Positions 8,366 to 16,513 of a stretch of DNA of 64,000 nucleotides are shown in pieces (the stretch's first letter is position 1; every line of letters starts with the position of its first letter). A program made the position numbers and the translations under genes. Below the pieces are notes generated by a model. The model was not told the DNA's origin. It made no database searches and was given only the letters and a program-made list of their open reading frames with translations. The DNA is from Hyphomicrobiaceae bacterium UBA7697 (lineage in GTDB: Bacteria; Pseudomonadota; Alphaproteobacteria; Rhizobiales; Methyloligellaceae), in assembly GCA_002482645.1 (NCBI GenBank), contig DLGJ01000008.1, positions 434,001-498,000 on the forward strand, in the 5' to 3' direction.

Positions 8366-9088
8366 CTCGGCGGCATCATGAGCGAGCGCGCGAAACAACT
8401 GTCCGATACCATAACCGTGACCGGTGCTTCGCGCGTGTCGCGATGCGCCGTCGGAAGCGGCGACCCGCAGCGCCGCCCCGGAATCAGCGAGGCCAGCGAA
8501 GTCGGGATTCTCGCGGAGGCTGGCAAGCACGCCCCGACCCGCGTCGGCAACAACAAACTCGAAGGCGCCATCGCTCGCGGCATAGGCGACGAGGCCGCTC
8601 TCCGGCCGCCCGCTGTGCTCCAAGACATTGTCCTGCAATTCGCCGAGCGCACCCATCAGCCCTGCGGCCAATCCCCGGGGGAGACCCGCTGCTACAGCCG
8701 CATTCTCAGCATGTTTGGCCCACTGATCCCAAACCAATGCCCCGGATCCGAGGTCGTCGGTATCAAAACGCGACAATGGAAATACTCCAGCGCGATCACG
8801 GGCGCCCGCGCCACTTATCACGCCGTCACCCAGCGCGCGCACAATCTGGAGAAACACGGGCGCCTCAACCAATATGGCGCGATAGGCGTCGGGCAGCGCG
8901 GCTGCCGCTATAGCCAGCTCGACAAGCGGCCCGATCCTGCCCGATCGGCCGAGCGTCACGGCGCCGAGTTTTGGCAGCCGCCCCGCGACGGCTTGCCAAA
9001 GCAGATCGTCGGCTGCCTCGAAATCTGCGGCGACCTGTATTGGCGCGCCTCTATTCAAACCTTTCCCCCACCCCGCCAACAGGCGCAC
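8216..9088 (-). CDS. GHKL-type (HATPase_c) ATP-binding protein
   Basis: A 290-residue protein with a C-terminal Bergerat ATP-binding fold: N box GELQDNVLEHSG (E150, N154), G1 box VADAGRG (about 181-186) and G2 box GHGYGIG (223-229). No histidine-phosphotransfer domain or membrane segment is seen, so it is closer to anti-sigma-factor-type kinases (RsbW/SpoIIAB-like) or stand-alone sensor ATPases than to a classical histidine kinase. The N-terminal ~120 residues are unrecognised. The start is GTG at 9088; a TTG at 9058 behind a purine-rich stretch is an alternative. It converges on, and overlaps by 150 bases, the three-gene STAS operon. Partnering with the STAS-like protein is inferred from family logic. 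Confidence 0.65.
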   Translation of the reverse strand: MRLLAGWGKGLNRGAPIQVAADFEAADDLLWQAVAGRLPKLGAVTLGRSGRIGPLVELAIAAAALPDAYRAILVEAPVFLQIVRALGDGVISGAGARDRAGVFPLSRFDTDDLGSGALVWDQWAKHAENAAVAAGLPRGLAAGLMGALGELQDNVLEHSGRPESGLVAYAASDGAFEFVVADAGRGVLASLRENPDFAGLADSGAALRVAASDGASRHARSTGHGYGIGQLFRALAHDAAELRFRSGDHALRLWGSAPSLSGHVELAQKAWLDGLTISVRCAPQAPGGRP

Positions 9089-9210
9089 GGACCGAGCTTT
9101 GCTACCGCCTCTTCTAACACAGCGGTGTACAACAACTCAGCCCTTGGTTGTGGCTTTGCCAAAATACGTCTCGCAAGAAACGGCGTTTCGGACGGGTTTG
9201 TCAGGAGGAC

Positions 9211-11049
9211 ATGACCATCGAGCTCGATCTTGCCAGTGACGCCCCTGCGCTCCCCCAACCCACGGCGGAGCCCGCCCGCGCCTCCGCCGCCGACACTCCG
9301 GCGACGCAAGCACTCGACACGCCGGCGTTCCTGCGCCTGTTTCAGCTGCGTGGCGCCCAGATCATGTGGTTTCTGGGCGCCGGCGCTTCGCGCTCGGCAG
9401 GCATCAAGACCGCCGGCGACATGATCTGGGATTTCAAGCAGCGGCTCTACCGTTCCCAGAAAAAGCTGCCGCCATCGGCCATCACCGACATCGGCGAGCC
9501 AGCTGTCCAGCGGAAGCTCCAGGCCCATTTCGACGGCCTTGGCGGATTTCCGCCTGCGGGCTCGGAAACGGAATATTCGGCCTACTTCGAGGCGACCTAT
9601 CATGCGCCGCGCGATCGGCGCTCATATCTCGATGAACTCATCGCGCGTGGTAAACCGTCGTTCGGCCACCACGCGCTCGCGCTGCTTATGGCCGAAGATC
9701 TCTGCCGGATCGTTTGGACCACCAATTTTGACCGCACTATCGAGGACGCGTCCGCCGAGCGCTTCGTCGGCACCGGGCGCTTGGTCATCGCCGACCTCAA
9801 GGAACCGGAGAAAATCCGTCGTGCCGTCGATGAGAACCGCTGGCCGGTCTACGGCAAGCTACACGGCGACTATCATTCGGATGAGCTGAAAAACACCGAC
9901 GCGGAACTCCGCGCGCAGGACGCAGAAATGCGGCGCAATCTAGTCGATGCCTGCCGAAGGGCTGGCCTGGCCGTCATCGGCTACAGCGGGCGCGACGCGT
10001 CGATCATGGAGGCATTCACGGAAGCGCTCGACGAAGGTCGCGGCTTTCCGGGTGGGCTATTTTGGTTCAAACGCAGCCAAGATGCGCCCTACCCCGCCGT
10101 AACGGAGCTGATCGGGCGAGCGCGCGCGCTGGGCATCGACGCGCACATTGTCGAGGCCGAATCCTTCGACGAGCTCTTCTCGGATCTTCTGCGCTTCTTG
10201 CCACAGACCGCCGACAAACTGGCTGGACTTGGCGGCGCCGCCCGACCGCGCCTCTCGACCACAAAGCCTCGACCAGTCGGCAGCGCGGTGCCGGCCATCC
10301 GAATGAACGCCCTAGCCGTCACGTCACGGCCGGCTCTCTGCAGGATCGTCGACTGCAAGATCGGCGGTGACAAGGAGATCGAGGAAGCGATCGCCAAGGC
10401 CGGAGTCGACATCATCGCACATCGCATTCGAGACGGCGTCCTCGCCTTCGGTCGTGACACCGATGTCCGTAAGGTTTTCGAACCATATGAGATCAAGGCG
10501 TTCGACCAACATCCGCTGTCCTCGCGGCGGCTCGTCAAGGAGGGCGGCGAACGCGCTTTGGTTCGCGACGCGCTCTTCCGCGCCATCGCAACGCGCCCTG
10601 GCCTTGCTCACGAACGCCGGCGCGGCCGCGTCCGCCTGGTGCCCCTTGCTGGGGCTGTTCCGGCGTCAGTTTTCAACAATGACAAGGCAAAACCAGTCGA
10701 CCGCGTGAGCGGTTTGGTGCCGCAGACCAGTATAGCTTGGAGCGAAGCCTGCGGCCTCCGGGTGGATTATCGTCTCGACCAGCTGTGGCTTCTCGTCGAG
10801 CCCACGCTGAGCGTCGCGCTCGATGACGAAACCCCCGACGACGTCGTCGAAATAACGCGCGAATTTGTTCGCGAGCGCCGCGCGCGCAGGCACAATCGCC
10901 TCGCCAACGCCATGCTCGACGGATGGATCAGCCTCATTGTTGGGCGCGAACCAAGCGCGCGTCTCAAAACCTTCAATATTGCAGACGGCATCGACGCCGA
11001 ATTTGAAATTCTTCGGACGTCCGCCTTTAGCGGGATCGCCAAGACATGA
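9211..11049 (+). CDS. Sir2-APAZ protein of a SPARSA short-Argonaute system
   Basis: A 612-residue protein. The N-terminal SIR2 domain is clear: WFLGAGAS (53-60), TNFD (171-174), KLHG with the likely catalytic H218, and VIGYSGRDASIMEAF. The C-terminal ~250 residues (from about 355) correspond in position to the APAZ domain that replaces the N/PAZ lobes of Argonaute in short systems. Family knowledge: in SPARSA the guide-loaded pAgo recognises invader nucleic acid and activates the Sir2 part to hydrolyse NAD+, killing or arresting the infected cell. ATG at 9211 follows a perfect AGGAGG (9203-9208). Its stop overlaps the Argonaute start (ATGA). Confidence 0.88.
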   Translation: MTIELDLASDAPALPQPTAEPARASAADTPATQALDTPAFLRLFQLRGAQIMWFLGAGASRSAGIKTAGDMIWDFKQRLYRSQKKLPPSAITDIGEPAVQRKLQAHFDGLGGFPPAGSETEYSAYFEATYHAPRDRRSYLDELIARGKPSFGHHALALLMAEDLCRIVWTTNFDRTIEDASAERFVGTGRLVIADLKEPEKIRRAVDENRWPVYGKLHGDYHSDELKNTDAELRAQDAEMRRNLVDACRRAGLAVIGYSGRDASIMEAFTEALDEGRGFPGGLFWFKRSQDAPYPAVTELIGRARALGIDAHIVEAESFDELFSDLLRFLPQTADKLAGLGGAARPRLSTTKPRPVGSAVPAIRMNALAVTSRPALCRIVDCKIGGDKEIEEAIAKAGVDIIAHRIRDGVLAFGRDTDVRKVFEPYEIKAFDQHPLSSRRLVKEGGERALVRDALFRAIATRPGLAHERRRGRVRLVPLAGAVPASVFNNDKAKPVDRVSGLVPQTSIAWSEACGLRVDYRLDQLWLLVEPTLSVALDDETPDDVVEITREFVRERRARRHNRLANAMLDGWISLIVGREPSARLKTFNIADGIDAEFEILRTSAFSGIAKT

Positions 11050-12476
11050 ACGCCGCCGCGCAACCGTTTCGCCTTCCGGGGCACATCGTGCTGCCCGAGC
11101 CCCAACTTCGCTTCGGGTCGGACAACGCCCATGATGTCGACATTCACCCCATGGAGGGGCTGATCCGGTTTGGGCCCTATAGCCAGGGCAAGCTCTCCCC
11201 CGTCGCAAACCCGATCCGGATCGGCATCATCGTTCCGGCCGACCTCGAGGATGCCCTCGTCCGCCAGATGCGCGAGCTGGACCAGTCGCATCAGCCGCGT
11301 GAGCGGAAGCAATATCTTCCACCCTTCCCGGGCTTCGAGAAGGTGTTCGGCGTTCGCCTGTCCCGAGGAGGTTCCGCGAGCCGGATTGTTCTCTCTCAAG
11401 ACCTGGATCGCCAGATCGAAACGGCGGCGGCGCCGCACGTCGTTTTGGCCGACGCGCTGACCCGCGCGCTCTTCGCGCTCCGGAACGCACGCGACAGCTT
11501 CGACGTGGTCGTCATCCTACTCAAGGAAAGCTGGTCGCCGGCGTTTCGCGGTCCGGCCGGCGAGGACTTCGACCTCCATGATTACGTGAAAGCCTATGCC
11601 GCGTCCGAAGGAATCTGCGTCCAGTTTCTGCGCGAAGATAGCGCATTGAATTATCGGTGCCGGTGCAGCGTCGCTTGGCGGCTTGGGATCGCGCTGTACA
11701 CAAAAGCTGGCGGAACACCGTGGGTCCTCTCCGATGTCGAGCCTGGCACGGCCTTTATCGGGATCGACTATGCGCTGCGCGCCGGCGACGACGCCGCTCA
11801 ACGCTTCGCGATCTGCTGCAGTCAAGTTTTCGATGCCGAAGGATCAGGCCTCGAATTCGTCGCTTATGAGGCCGACGGCGTGCATATGTTCGGAAAGAAC
11901 CCGTATCTTCGCCGCGATCAGATGCTGAAGGTGATGGCGCGCAGCCTTGCAATCTACCAACGCAAGCATTCCGGCGATCCGCCGAGACGCGTGGTCGTAC
12001 ATAAAAACACTGAATTTCGCGCGGACGAAATCGAGGGAGTCTTCGACGCGCTGCCGAACGCCAACTCGATCGAGCTTGTGCATGTGCAGCAAAGCTGCGG
12101 TTGGCGCGGCGTATTTATCGCCGCTCCGCAGCAGCCTCACGGATACCCGTGTCGCCGTGGCACGACATTTCAGCTCGGCGCCAATGAAGCGTTGCTATGG
12201 ACGCAGGACAATCTACCTGCTGTCGCGAACGGCAAGGATTATTTCAAAGAGGGCAAGGGCACGCCCGAGCCCTTGTTGTTGGTCCGTCACGCAGGCCTCG
12301 GCAGCATCGACGATCTCTGCCGCGAAACGCTCGCGCTGACAAAAATGGACTGGAACAACGACGGCCCTTATGACCGGCTACCTGTGACGCTGAATTTCGC
12401 CGGTACGCTCGCCACCATCGTAAAGCGGATGCCAAAACTTCAGCCACAATCCTACCCGGTGCGCCTCTTCATGTAG
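11046..12476 (+). CDS. Short prokaryotic Argonaute (MID-PIWI), SPARSA partner
   Basis: A 476-residue protein, typical of short pAgos that contain only MID and PIWI. A MID-like region runs about 140-235 (DVVVILLKESW, later CVQFLRED and RCSVAWRLGIALYTKAGG, PWVL). PIWI starts at about 240 (TAFIGIDYALR) and ends with the C-terminal PVRLFM, which short pAgos use to close the MID pocket. The position of the third catalytic aspartate of slicing Argonautes reads VVVHKNTEF instead of an HRDG-like motif, so it is expected to bind but not cut target. It is coupled to the Sir2-APAZ gene by a 4-base overlap, as in known SPARSA operons. Confidence 0.88.
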   Translation: MNAAAQPFRLPGHIVLPEPQLRFGSDNAHDVDIHPMEGLIRFGPYSQGKLSPVANPIRIGIIVPADLEDALVRQMRELDQSHQPRERKQYLPPFPGFEKVFGVRLSRGGSASRIVLSQDLDRQIETAAAPHVVLADALTRALFALRNARDSFDVVVILLKESWSPAFRGPAGEDFDLHDYVKAYAASEGICVQFLREDSALNYRCRCSVAWRLGIALYTKAGGTPWVLSDVEPGTAFIGIDYALRAGDDAAQRFAICCSQVFDAEGSGLEFVAYEADGVHMFGKNPYLRRDQMLKVMARSLAIYQRKHSGDPPRRVVVHKNTEFRADEIEGVFDALPNANSIELVHVQQSCGWRGVFIAAPQQPHGYPCRRGTTFQLGANEALLWTQDNLPAVANGKDYFKEGKGTPEPLLLVRHAGLGSIDDLCRETLALTKMDWNNDGPYDRLPVTLNFAGTLATIVKRMPKLQPQSYPVRLFM

Positions 12477-12828
12477 CCGCGCTTTAGGGCAGCTTCCCGA
12501 GGACCACGAACAGCGTTATCCCCACTCTCTTAGGGAAACGGCCGTCATTGCTCGCCCGTGCAGGAACGCACTGCGCAGGTCGAACAGCTGCTCATTTCGG
12601 CATACCTGCGACCGCGGAGCAGGCCGGCAACATGGACTTTCGTCTTATCGGTCACACGTAATCGCTTATGGCGATCGAAAGCGTGCTCCCTGCCTCGACT
12701 GGCACGAAGTCCACATTAATATCAATATCTTGGCGGCCGAAAAGCCGCATTTTGAAACGTTTATGAAACGTTTCTTGACTCTCGCGAAATATTGTGCGAT
12801 CCGTTTCGCCGACAAAAGGAGGCCGGCG
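12477..12828. other. 352-base intergenic region between SPARSA and the GTPase gene
   Basis: No convincing gene. It contains the operator-like repeats at 12753-12774 next to TTGACT. On the minus strand there is a short open frame of about 32 codons beginning near 12751 (MRLFGRQDIDIN...), possibly a remnant or a small divergent ORF. No clear terminator was seen behind the Argonaute gene. Confidence 0.4.
12753..12780 (+). promoter_or_regulatory. Paired TGAAACGTTT repeats and TTGACT box before the XRE-GTPase gene
   Basis: TGAAACGTTT occurs at 12753-12762 and again at 12764-12773, exactly 11 bases apart (one helical turn); the second extends to the palindrome GAAACGTTTC. A -35-like TTGACT (12775-12780) follows directly, though no strong -10 is visible. 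The downstream protein begins with an XRE DNA-binding domain, so autoregulation through these repeats is a reasonable inference. Confidence 0.5.
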
Positions 12829-14958
12829 ATGAGTCGTGATGTTGCCATTGGAAAACACCTCGCCATGCTGCGCGAGCAGGCTCAGCTCAAACAAAATGAA
12901 CTCGCCAAGAAGCTTGAGTGGAGCGCGGCCGTGCTCTCGCGCGTAGAGACAGGTGAGCGCCCGCTTACCGACGATGAGCTGGACATTATCCTGAAGGGTA
13001 TCGGCACGCCGGAAGCGGCGCGGCTCAAAGAAATCCTCGGACGGCAGTGGCAGCGGCTGCCCGAACCCGCTCTCGGTGACACTGATGCCGATCTCCTGTG
13101 GGAGGCCGAAGAAGTTGCTGAAGAAATCCACGCGCTCGCAGAGCAGCCCGATGTGAAGCAGCTCTTCGAGCGACGTCTCGTGCGCTACGAGGAAGAGCTT
13201 CGCCTGGCGGCGCAGCATGTTCTCAACAAGCGCTATAGCGTCGCCTTCATGGGAACGATCGGTGTCGGCAAATCCACCGGCATCTGCCGCATCGAGCAAC
13301 TGGAACTTCCGAGCGCGAAGGGCATGCCCAACGCCGTGTTGGAGACCGGCTCTGGCGGCATCACGATTTGCGACGTGCATGTCCGGAAGGGACCGGGATA
13401 TGGCTTGATCATCGAGCCCTGCACCGAAGATGAAATCCGTCATCACGTCACAGACTTTGCCAACTCGCTGCTGAACCCCGCCAAAGCCGGCGACGACGAC
13501 GAAGAGGAGGCCGGTTCCGGCTCTCCCGGAATCTCGCGCGAGATCGACCGCGCCTTGCGCAGCATGACGGGCCTCCGCCGCCGCCGCTCAGAGCGCAAAC
13601 CCGACGGCACTGTCATCCCTGCGAGCGATGATGCGCGCGTTCTCGCCGCGGACCATCCGGACGCCAAGGCGTTGTCCGTCGAGATACTCGCCCGCATGGA
13701 GCTGCATAAACGGGACCGCCGCGACCTGTGGCACGATGCCAGCACCGGCAAGCCGCCGCTGGTGTGGCTGCAGGAGAACTTCGAGAAGATCAATAACGGC
13801 CGTCATCCCGAATTTACGGTGCCTAAGCGTATCGAAGTCGTGGTCCCGAACGCCATCCTCGGCGACGACACGGTGACCGTCACGCTCATCGACTCCCGTG
13901 GCATCGACGATCTCGCCGCCCGCGCCGACCTTGAGCAACACTTTGATGATCCCCATACGCTCGTGATGCTCTGCACACTCTTTGCACAGGCGCCATCGAC
14001 CGAAGTGCGCCAGCTCCTGACGCGCGCCAAGGAAGCGGGCGTTCGCACCCTTGCCACGCAGGCGGCGGTCCTGGCGCTACCGCGAACGGGCGAAGCGCTT
14101 GCGGTTAAGTTTGAAGGGGAACTCGCACAGACCGAGGAGGAAGGCTACGAGCTGAAAGCAGACGAGGTGCGGCTCAAGCTTCATGCGCTCAACCTCGATC
14201 ATTTGGCGATCGCCTTTTTTAATTCGGCAACCGATGAGCCGGCAACGCTTCGCGCCTTCATCGCGGGACGCATCGAAGCCCTCCGGAACAGCCATCGTGC
14301 AGCGTTGCGCGAGATCATCGCCGGCGCCAGGGACCTGCTCGCCAACTACGAGAAGGCGCAAGCGGAAGAGACGCTGCGGACGGCGGCCAAGCGCCTCACG
14401 ATCTGGCTCAAGGATAATGCCGAGCTTCCGCGCGCGGCGTCGCGCCGCGTGCACGACAGCCTTTTGTCGACGACGCGGGCCGCCCATTGGAAAACGATCT
14501 ACGCCACCATCAGCCGGCGCGGCGGGTGGCCGAACCTTGATTATGCGCACCAGCTCAGCCATGGCGCACGCCGTATCGCAACGCACGTAGTCGAGAACAA
14601 GATTGAGGGCTTCAAAACGATTGCCACCAGCGTCTTGCGCGACGACGATCTCGCCGACGCACACGACCTTGCCCGCCAGGCCGTGCGCACGCTCGAAGCC
14701 GGCTTCGATGAGATCATCCGCAACGCGCAGTTGGTTGGCGAAAGCATCTATGCCGATGATCTGCGTGAGGATCTTGAATTCTGGCGCGCCTGCAGCGCTA
14801 TCGCCGGTCGCGGCTACAAGGACCGGGTCAATGAGAAGAACCAGCATTGGTTCGAGGACGAACGCCATGGCGAGGCCGAGGCGCGCGTGATGGAGCTGGT
14901 GGCGCAGAAGTGGAGCGAGGCCGTGACCGGCGTCCGGGCCTTGCTGCCGGAGGGCTAA
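12829..14958 (+). CDS. XRE-family HTH fused to a dynamin-like P-loop GTPase
   Basis: A 709-residue protein. Residues ~6-60 are a Cro/C1-type HTH (IGKHLAMLREQAQLKQNELA, then WSAAVLSRVETGERPL). Residues ~135-400 form a P-loop NTPase: Walker A/G1 GTIGVGKST (142-150), a switch I-like ETGSGGIT (172-179) and G3 LIDSRGID (353-360). About 170 residues lie between switch I and G3, including an acidic stretch GDDDEEEAGSGS (221-232) and an arginine-rich stretch. The C-terminal ~300 residues look mostly helical, as in dynamin-like proteins. ATG at 12829 is chosen for the AAAGGAGG six bases upstream. The HNH gene starts 5 bases after the stop. HTH-large GTPase fusions are not a standard annotated family to my knowledge; a phage-sensing role is inference from the island setting. 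Confidence 0.65.
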   Translation: MSRDVAIGKHLAMLREQAQLKQNELAKKLEWSAAVLSRVETGERPLTDDELDIILKGIGTPEAARLKEILGRQWQRLPEPALGDTDADLLWEAEEVAEEIHALAEQPDVKQLFERRLVRYEEELRLAAQHVLNKRYSVAFMGTIGVGKSTGICRIEQLELPSAKGMPNAVLETGSGGITICDVHVRKGPGYGLIIEPCTEDEIRHHVTDFANSLLNPAKAGDDDEEEAGSGSPGISREIDRALRSMTGLRRRRSERKPDGTVIPASDDARVLAADHPDAKALSVEILARMELHKRDRRDLWHDASTGKPPLVWLQENFEKINNGRHPEFTVPKRIEVVVPNAILGDDTVTVTLIDSRGIDDLAARADLEQHFDDPHTLVMLCTLFAQAPSTEVRQLLTRAKEAGVRTLATQAAVLALPRTGEALAVKFEGELAQTEEEGYELKADEVRLKLHALNLDHLAIAFFNSATDEPATLRAFIAGRIEALRNSHRAALREIIAGARDLLANYEKAQAEETLRTAAKRLTIWLKDNAELPRAASRRVHDSLLSTTRAAHWKTIYATISRRGGWPNLDYAHQLSHGARRIATHVVENKIEGFKTIATSVLRDDDLADAHDLARQAVRTLEAGFDEIIRNAQLVGESIYADDLREDLEFWRACSAIAGRGYKDRVNEKNQHWFEDERHGEAEARVMELVAQKWSEAVTGVRALLPEG

Positions 14959-14963
14959 CGGCA

Positions 14964-16427
14964 ATGGCCTATCTTTCGGAGATCGAAGCGGCTTTGTTTC
15001 TCGGGTTGAAAGTCGAGACGGTTCAGTACCTTTCCAAGACCTGCCCGAAAAAAGGCGACGACCGCACGCTCAAATCCGTCAAACTCAATGGCGGTAAAGC
15101 GTACGACGAGGCCGAGCTCGAAGCCTACCGCACTTATTTGAACAAGCCGTGGCCGTTCCCCAAGCCCGGCGTGCGGCCGACGATCCCGAAAGCGATCCGC
15201 GACGACGTCAAGGAAGAGTCACACCACGGCTGCGCGATCTGCGGCCACATGGATAACGGCGAGATTGCCCATATCGAAGCCGTCGCCAAGACGCTGAACA
15301 ATGCGCCCGGCAACCTCATCTATCTCTGCCCCAACCACCACACCAAGTACGACCTCGGTTACAAGGTCAAATCGAACGTTACCGCCGATGAGATCAAGGC
15401 GGCAAAGCTCTTGAAGCAGAACGCCCGCCGCCGCGTCATGAAATACGAGGCGTTCGCGACCAAATCGCTCATCTCCCTGATCCAGTTTGTGCGCAATCTC
15501 GAAAAGAGCATCGCTTCCGCTGCCACCGACAACCTCAAGGCCATGCATCTTGCCGAGCTGACCAACCTCTTGGCCGCGGTGCCGGAGCTGACCAAGGCGG
15601 CCGAGGCGGAGGCCAAGGCCGACAAGCTGACGACCAAGCCCGAAAAAGCGTTCGTCAAGATCGCGCCCAAGCTCGCGGCCATTTCCGCCGCGGTGCCCGC
15701 CAAGCAGACCGAGAGGGCGGTCCGCGACAAAGCAAAAAGGCTGGTCGCGGAGGTCGAAGGCGTGCTGGTGGATATCGACGAAGTCGATTGCCCGCACTGT
15801 GGCGGCCGCGGCCTTACGGGCCTCGTCGGCGATTTTTGCCGTTACTGCAAGGGATCGTGCTTCGTGAGTTCGGCCAAAGCCAAGGCTTATGACCCGGGCG
15901 AGATCGACGAGATCGAATGCCCGCGCTGCCACGGGCGCGGCACGACCGGTCTCGTGTCCGATCTTTGCGCCTATTGCCGTGGTTCGTGTGTCGTCACGCA
16001 CGCGGAGGCTGAAGCCTACGAGCCGGATGACATTGACGAGGTGGAGTGCCCGCACTGCGGCGGGAAAGGCACGACCGGCCTGGTGAACGACCTTTGCGCT
16101 TACTGCCATGGCTCGTGCGTCGTCAGTCAGGCGCGGCACGAGGCCTATGATCGCGAAGAAATCGATGAGGTCGATTGTCCGCACTGCAATGGAAAAGGCA
16201 TGACGGGCCTGGTCTCCGATCCGTGCGCCTACTGTCACGGCTCGTGCGTGGTCAGCCAAGCGAGGCATGACGCCTATGATCCAGAAGAAATAGACGAGGT
16301 GGAATGCCCGCGCTGCGGCGGCAAGGGTACGACCGGGTTCGTCGGTGATATCTGCAAATTGTGCCACGGATCTTGCGTCGTCAAAGAAGCCAAGGCCGAC
16401 GCATACCGGCGCAAGCATGAGCGATAG
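14964..16427 (+). CDS. HNH endonuclease with five tandem DnaJ-type zinc-finger repeats
   Basis: A 487-residue protein. Residues ~1-70 look like a small DNA-binding or MerR/excisionase-like module (YLSEIEAALFLGLKVETVQ). Residues 85-130 are a Cys4-HNH nuclease: C90-x2-C93, IAHIEA with H103, N117, then C122 and H125/H126 in LCPNHH. A helical, lysine/alanine-rich linker (about 160-270) follows. Residues 272-486 are five repeats of exactly 43 residues, each with CPxCxGxG then CxxCxGSC, the pattern of the DnaJ zinc-finger module. ATG at 14964 lies 5 bases after the GTPase stop, so the two genes are coupled. No close family is known to me. Likely a zinc-binding nuclease controlled by the GTPase (inference). 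Confidence 0.7.
   Translation: MAYLSEIEAALFLGLKVETVQYLSKTCPKKGDDRTLKSVKLNGGKAYDEAELEAYRTYLNKPWPFPKPGVRPTIPKAIRDDVKEESHHGCAICGHMDNGEIAHIEAVAKTLNNAPGNLIYLCPNHHTKYDLGYKVKSNVTADEIKAAKLLKQNARRRVMKYEAFATKSLISLIQFVRNLEKSIASAATDNLKAMHLAELTNLLAAVPELTKAAEAEAKADKLTTKPEKAFVKIAPKLAAISAAVPAKQTERAVRDKAKRLVAEVEGVLVDIDEVDCPHCGGRGLTGLVGDFCRYCKGSCFVSSAKAKAYDPGEIDEIECPRCHGRGTTGLVSDLCAYCRGSCVVTHAEAEAYEPDDIDEVECPHCGGKGTTGLVNDLCAYCHGSCVVSQARHEAYDREEIDEVDCPHCNGKGMTGLVSDPCAYCHGSCVVSQARHDAYDPEEIDEVECPRCGGKGTTGFVGDICKLCHGSCVVKEAKADAYRRKHER
15777..16421 (+). repeat. Five in-frame 129-bp repeats encoding 43-aa zinc fingers
   Basis: First cysteines of the units fall at residues 276, 319, 362, 405 and 448 of the HNH protein, a strict 43-residue (129-bp) period. 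The repeat consensus is DE-V-[DE]-CPxCxGxG-TGLV-D-CAYCxGSCVV. Units 3 and 4 are nearly identical in protein, which points to recent duplication. Repeat number could vary between strains. Confidence 0.85.
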
Positions 16428-16438
16428 CGTGGTTTCCC

Positions 16439-16513
16439 ATGAACATCGATGATCCGGTCATCGTCCAGCTTTGCGAACAGGTGAAGGCCGCGCATGAGAC
16501 GAGCAGGCAATGA
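16439..16513 (+). CDS. Possible 24-aa small ORF between HNH and nuclease-like genes
   Basis: ATG at 16439 gives MNIDDPVIVQLCEQVKAAHE... (24 residues). Its TGA overlaps the start of the next gene (ATGA at 16510-16513), so it could serve as a coupling leader. No clear ribosome binding site precedes it. It may simply be chance. Confidence 0.25.
   Translation: MNIDDPVIVQLCEQVKAAHETSRQ

Noticed and set aside
12652..13446. Minus-strand frame of 264 codons over the GTPase start
   Set aside because: Antisense to the HTH and G1 regions of the clearly recognised GTPase; only the short portion upstream of 12751 is kept as a possibility.
15219..16418. 399-codon minus-strand frame opposite the zinc-finger repeats
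   Set aside because: It mirrors the repeat array; its repetitiveness comes from the 129-bp period on the coding strand.
15777..16421. Regular repeats that might suggest CRISPR
   Set aside because: Repeats are contiguous, in frame and encode zinc fingers; there are no unique spacers. No CRISPR array is seen in the window.
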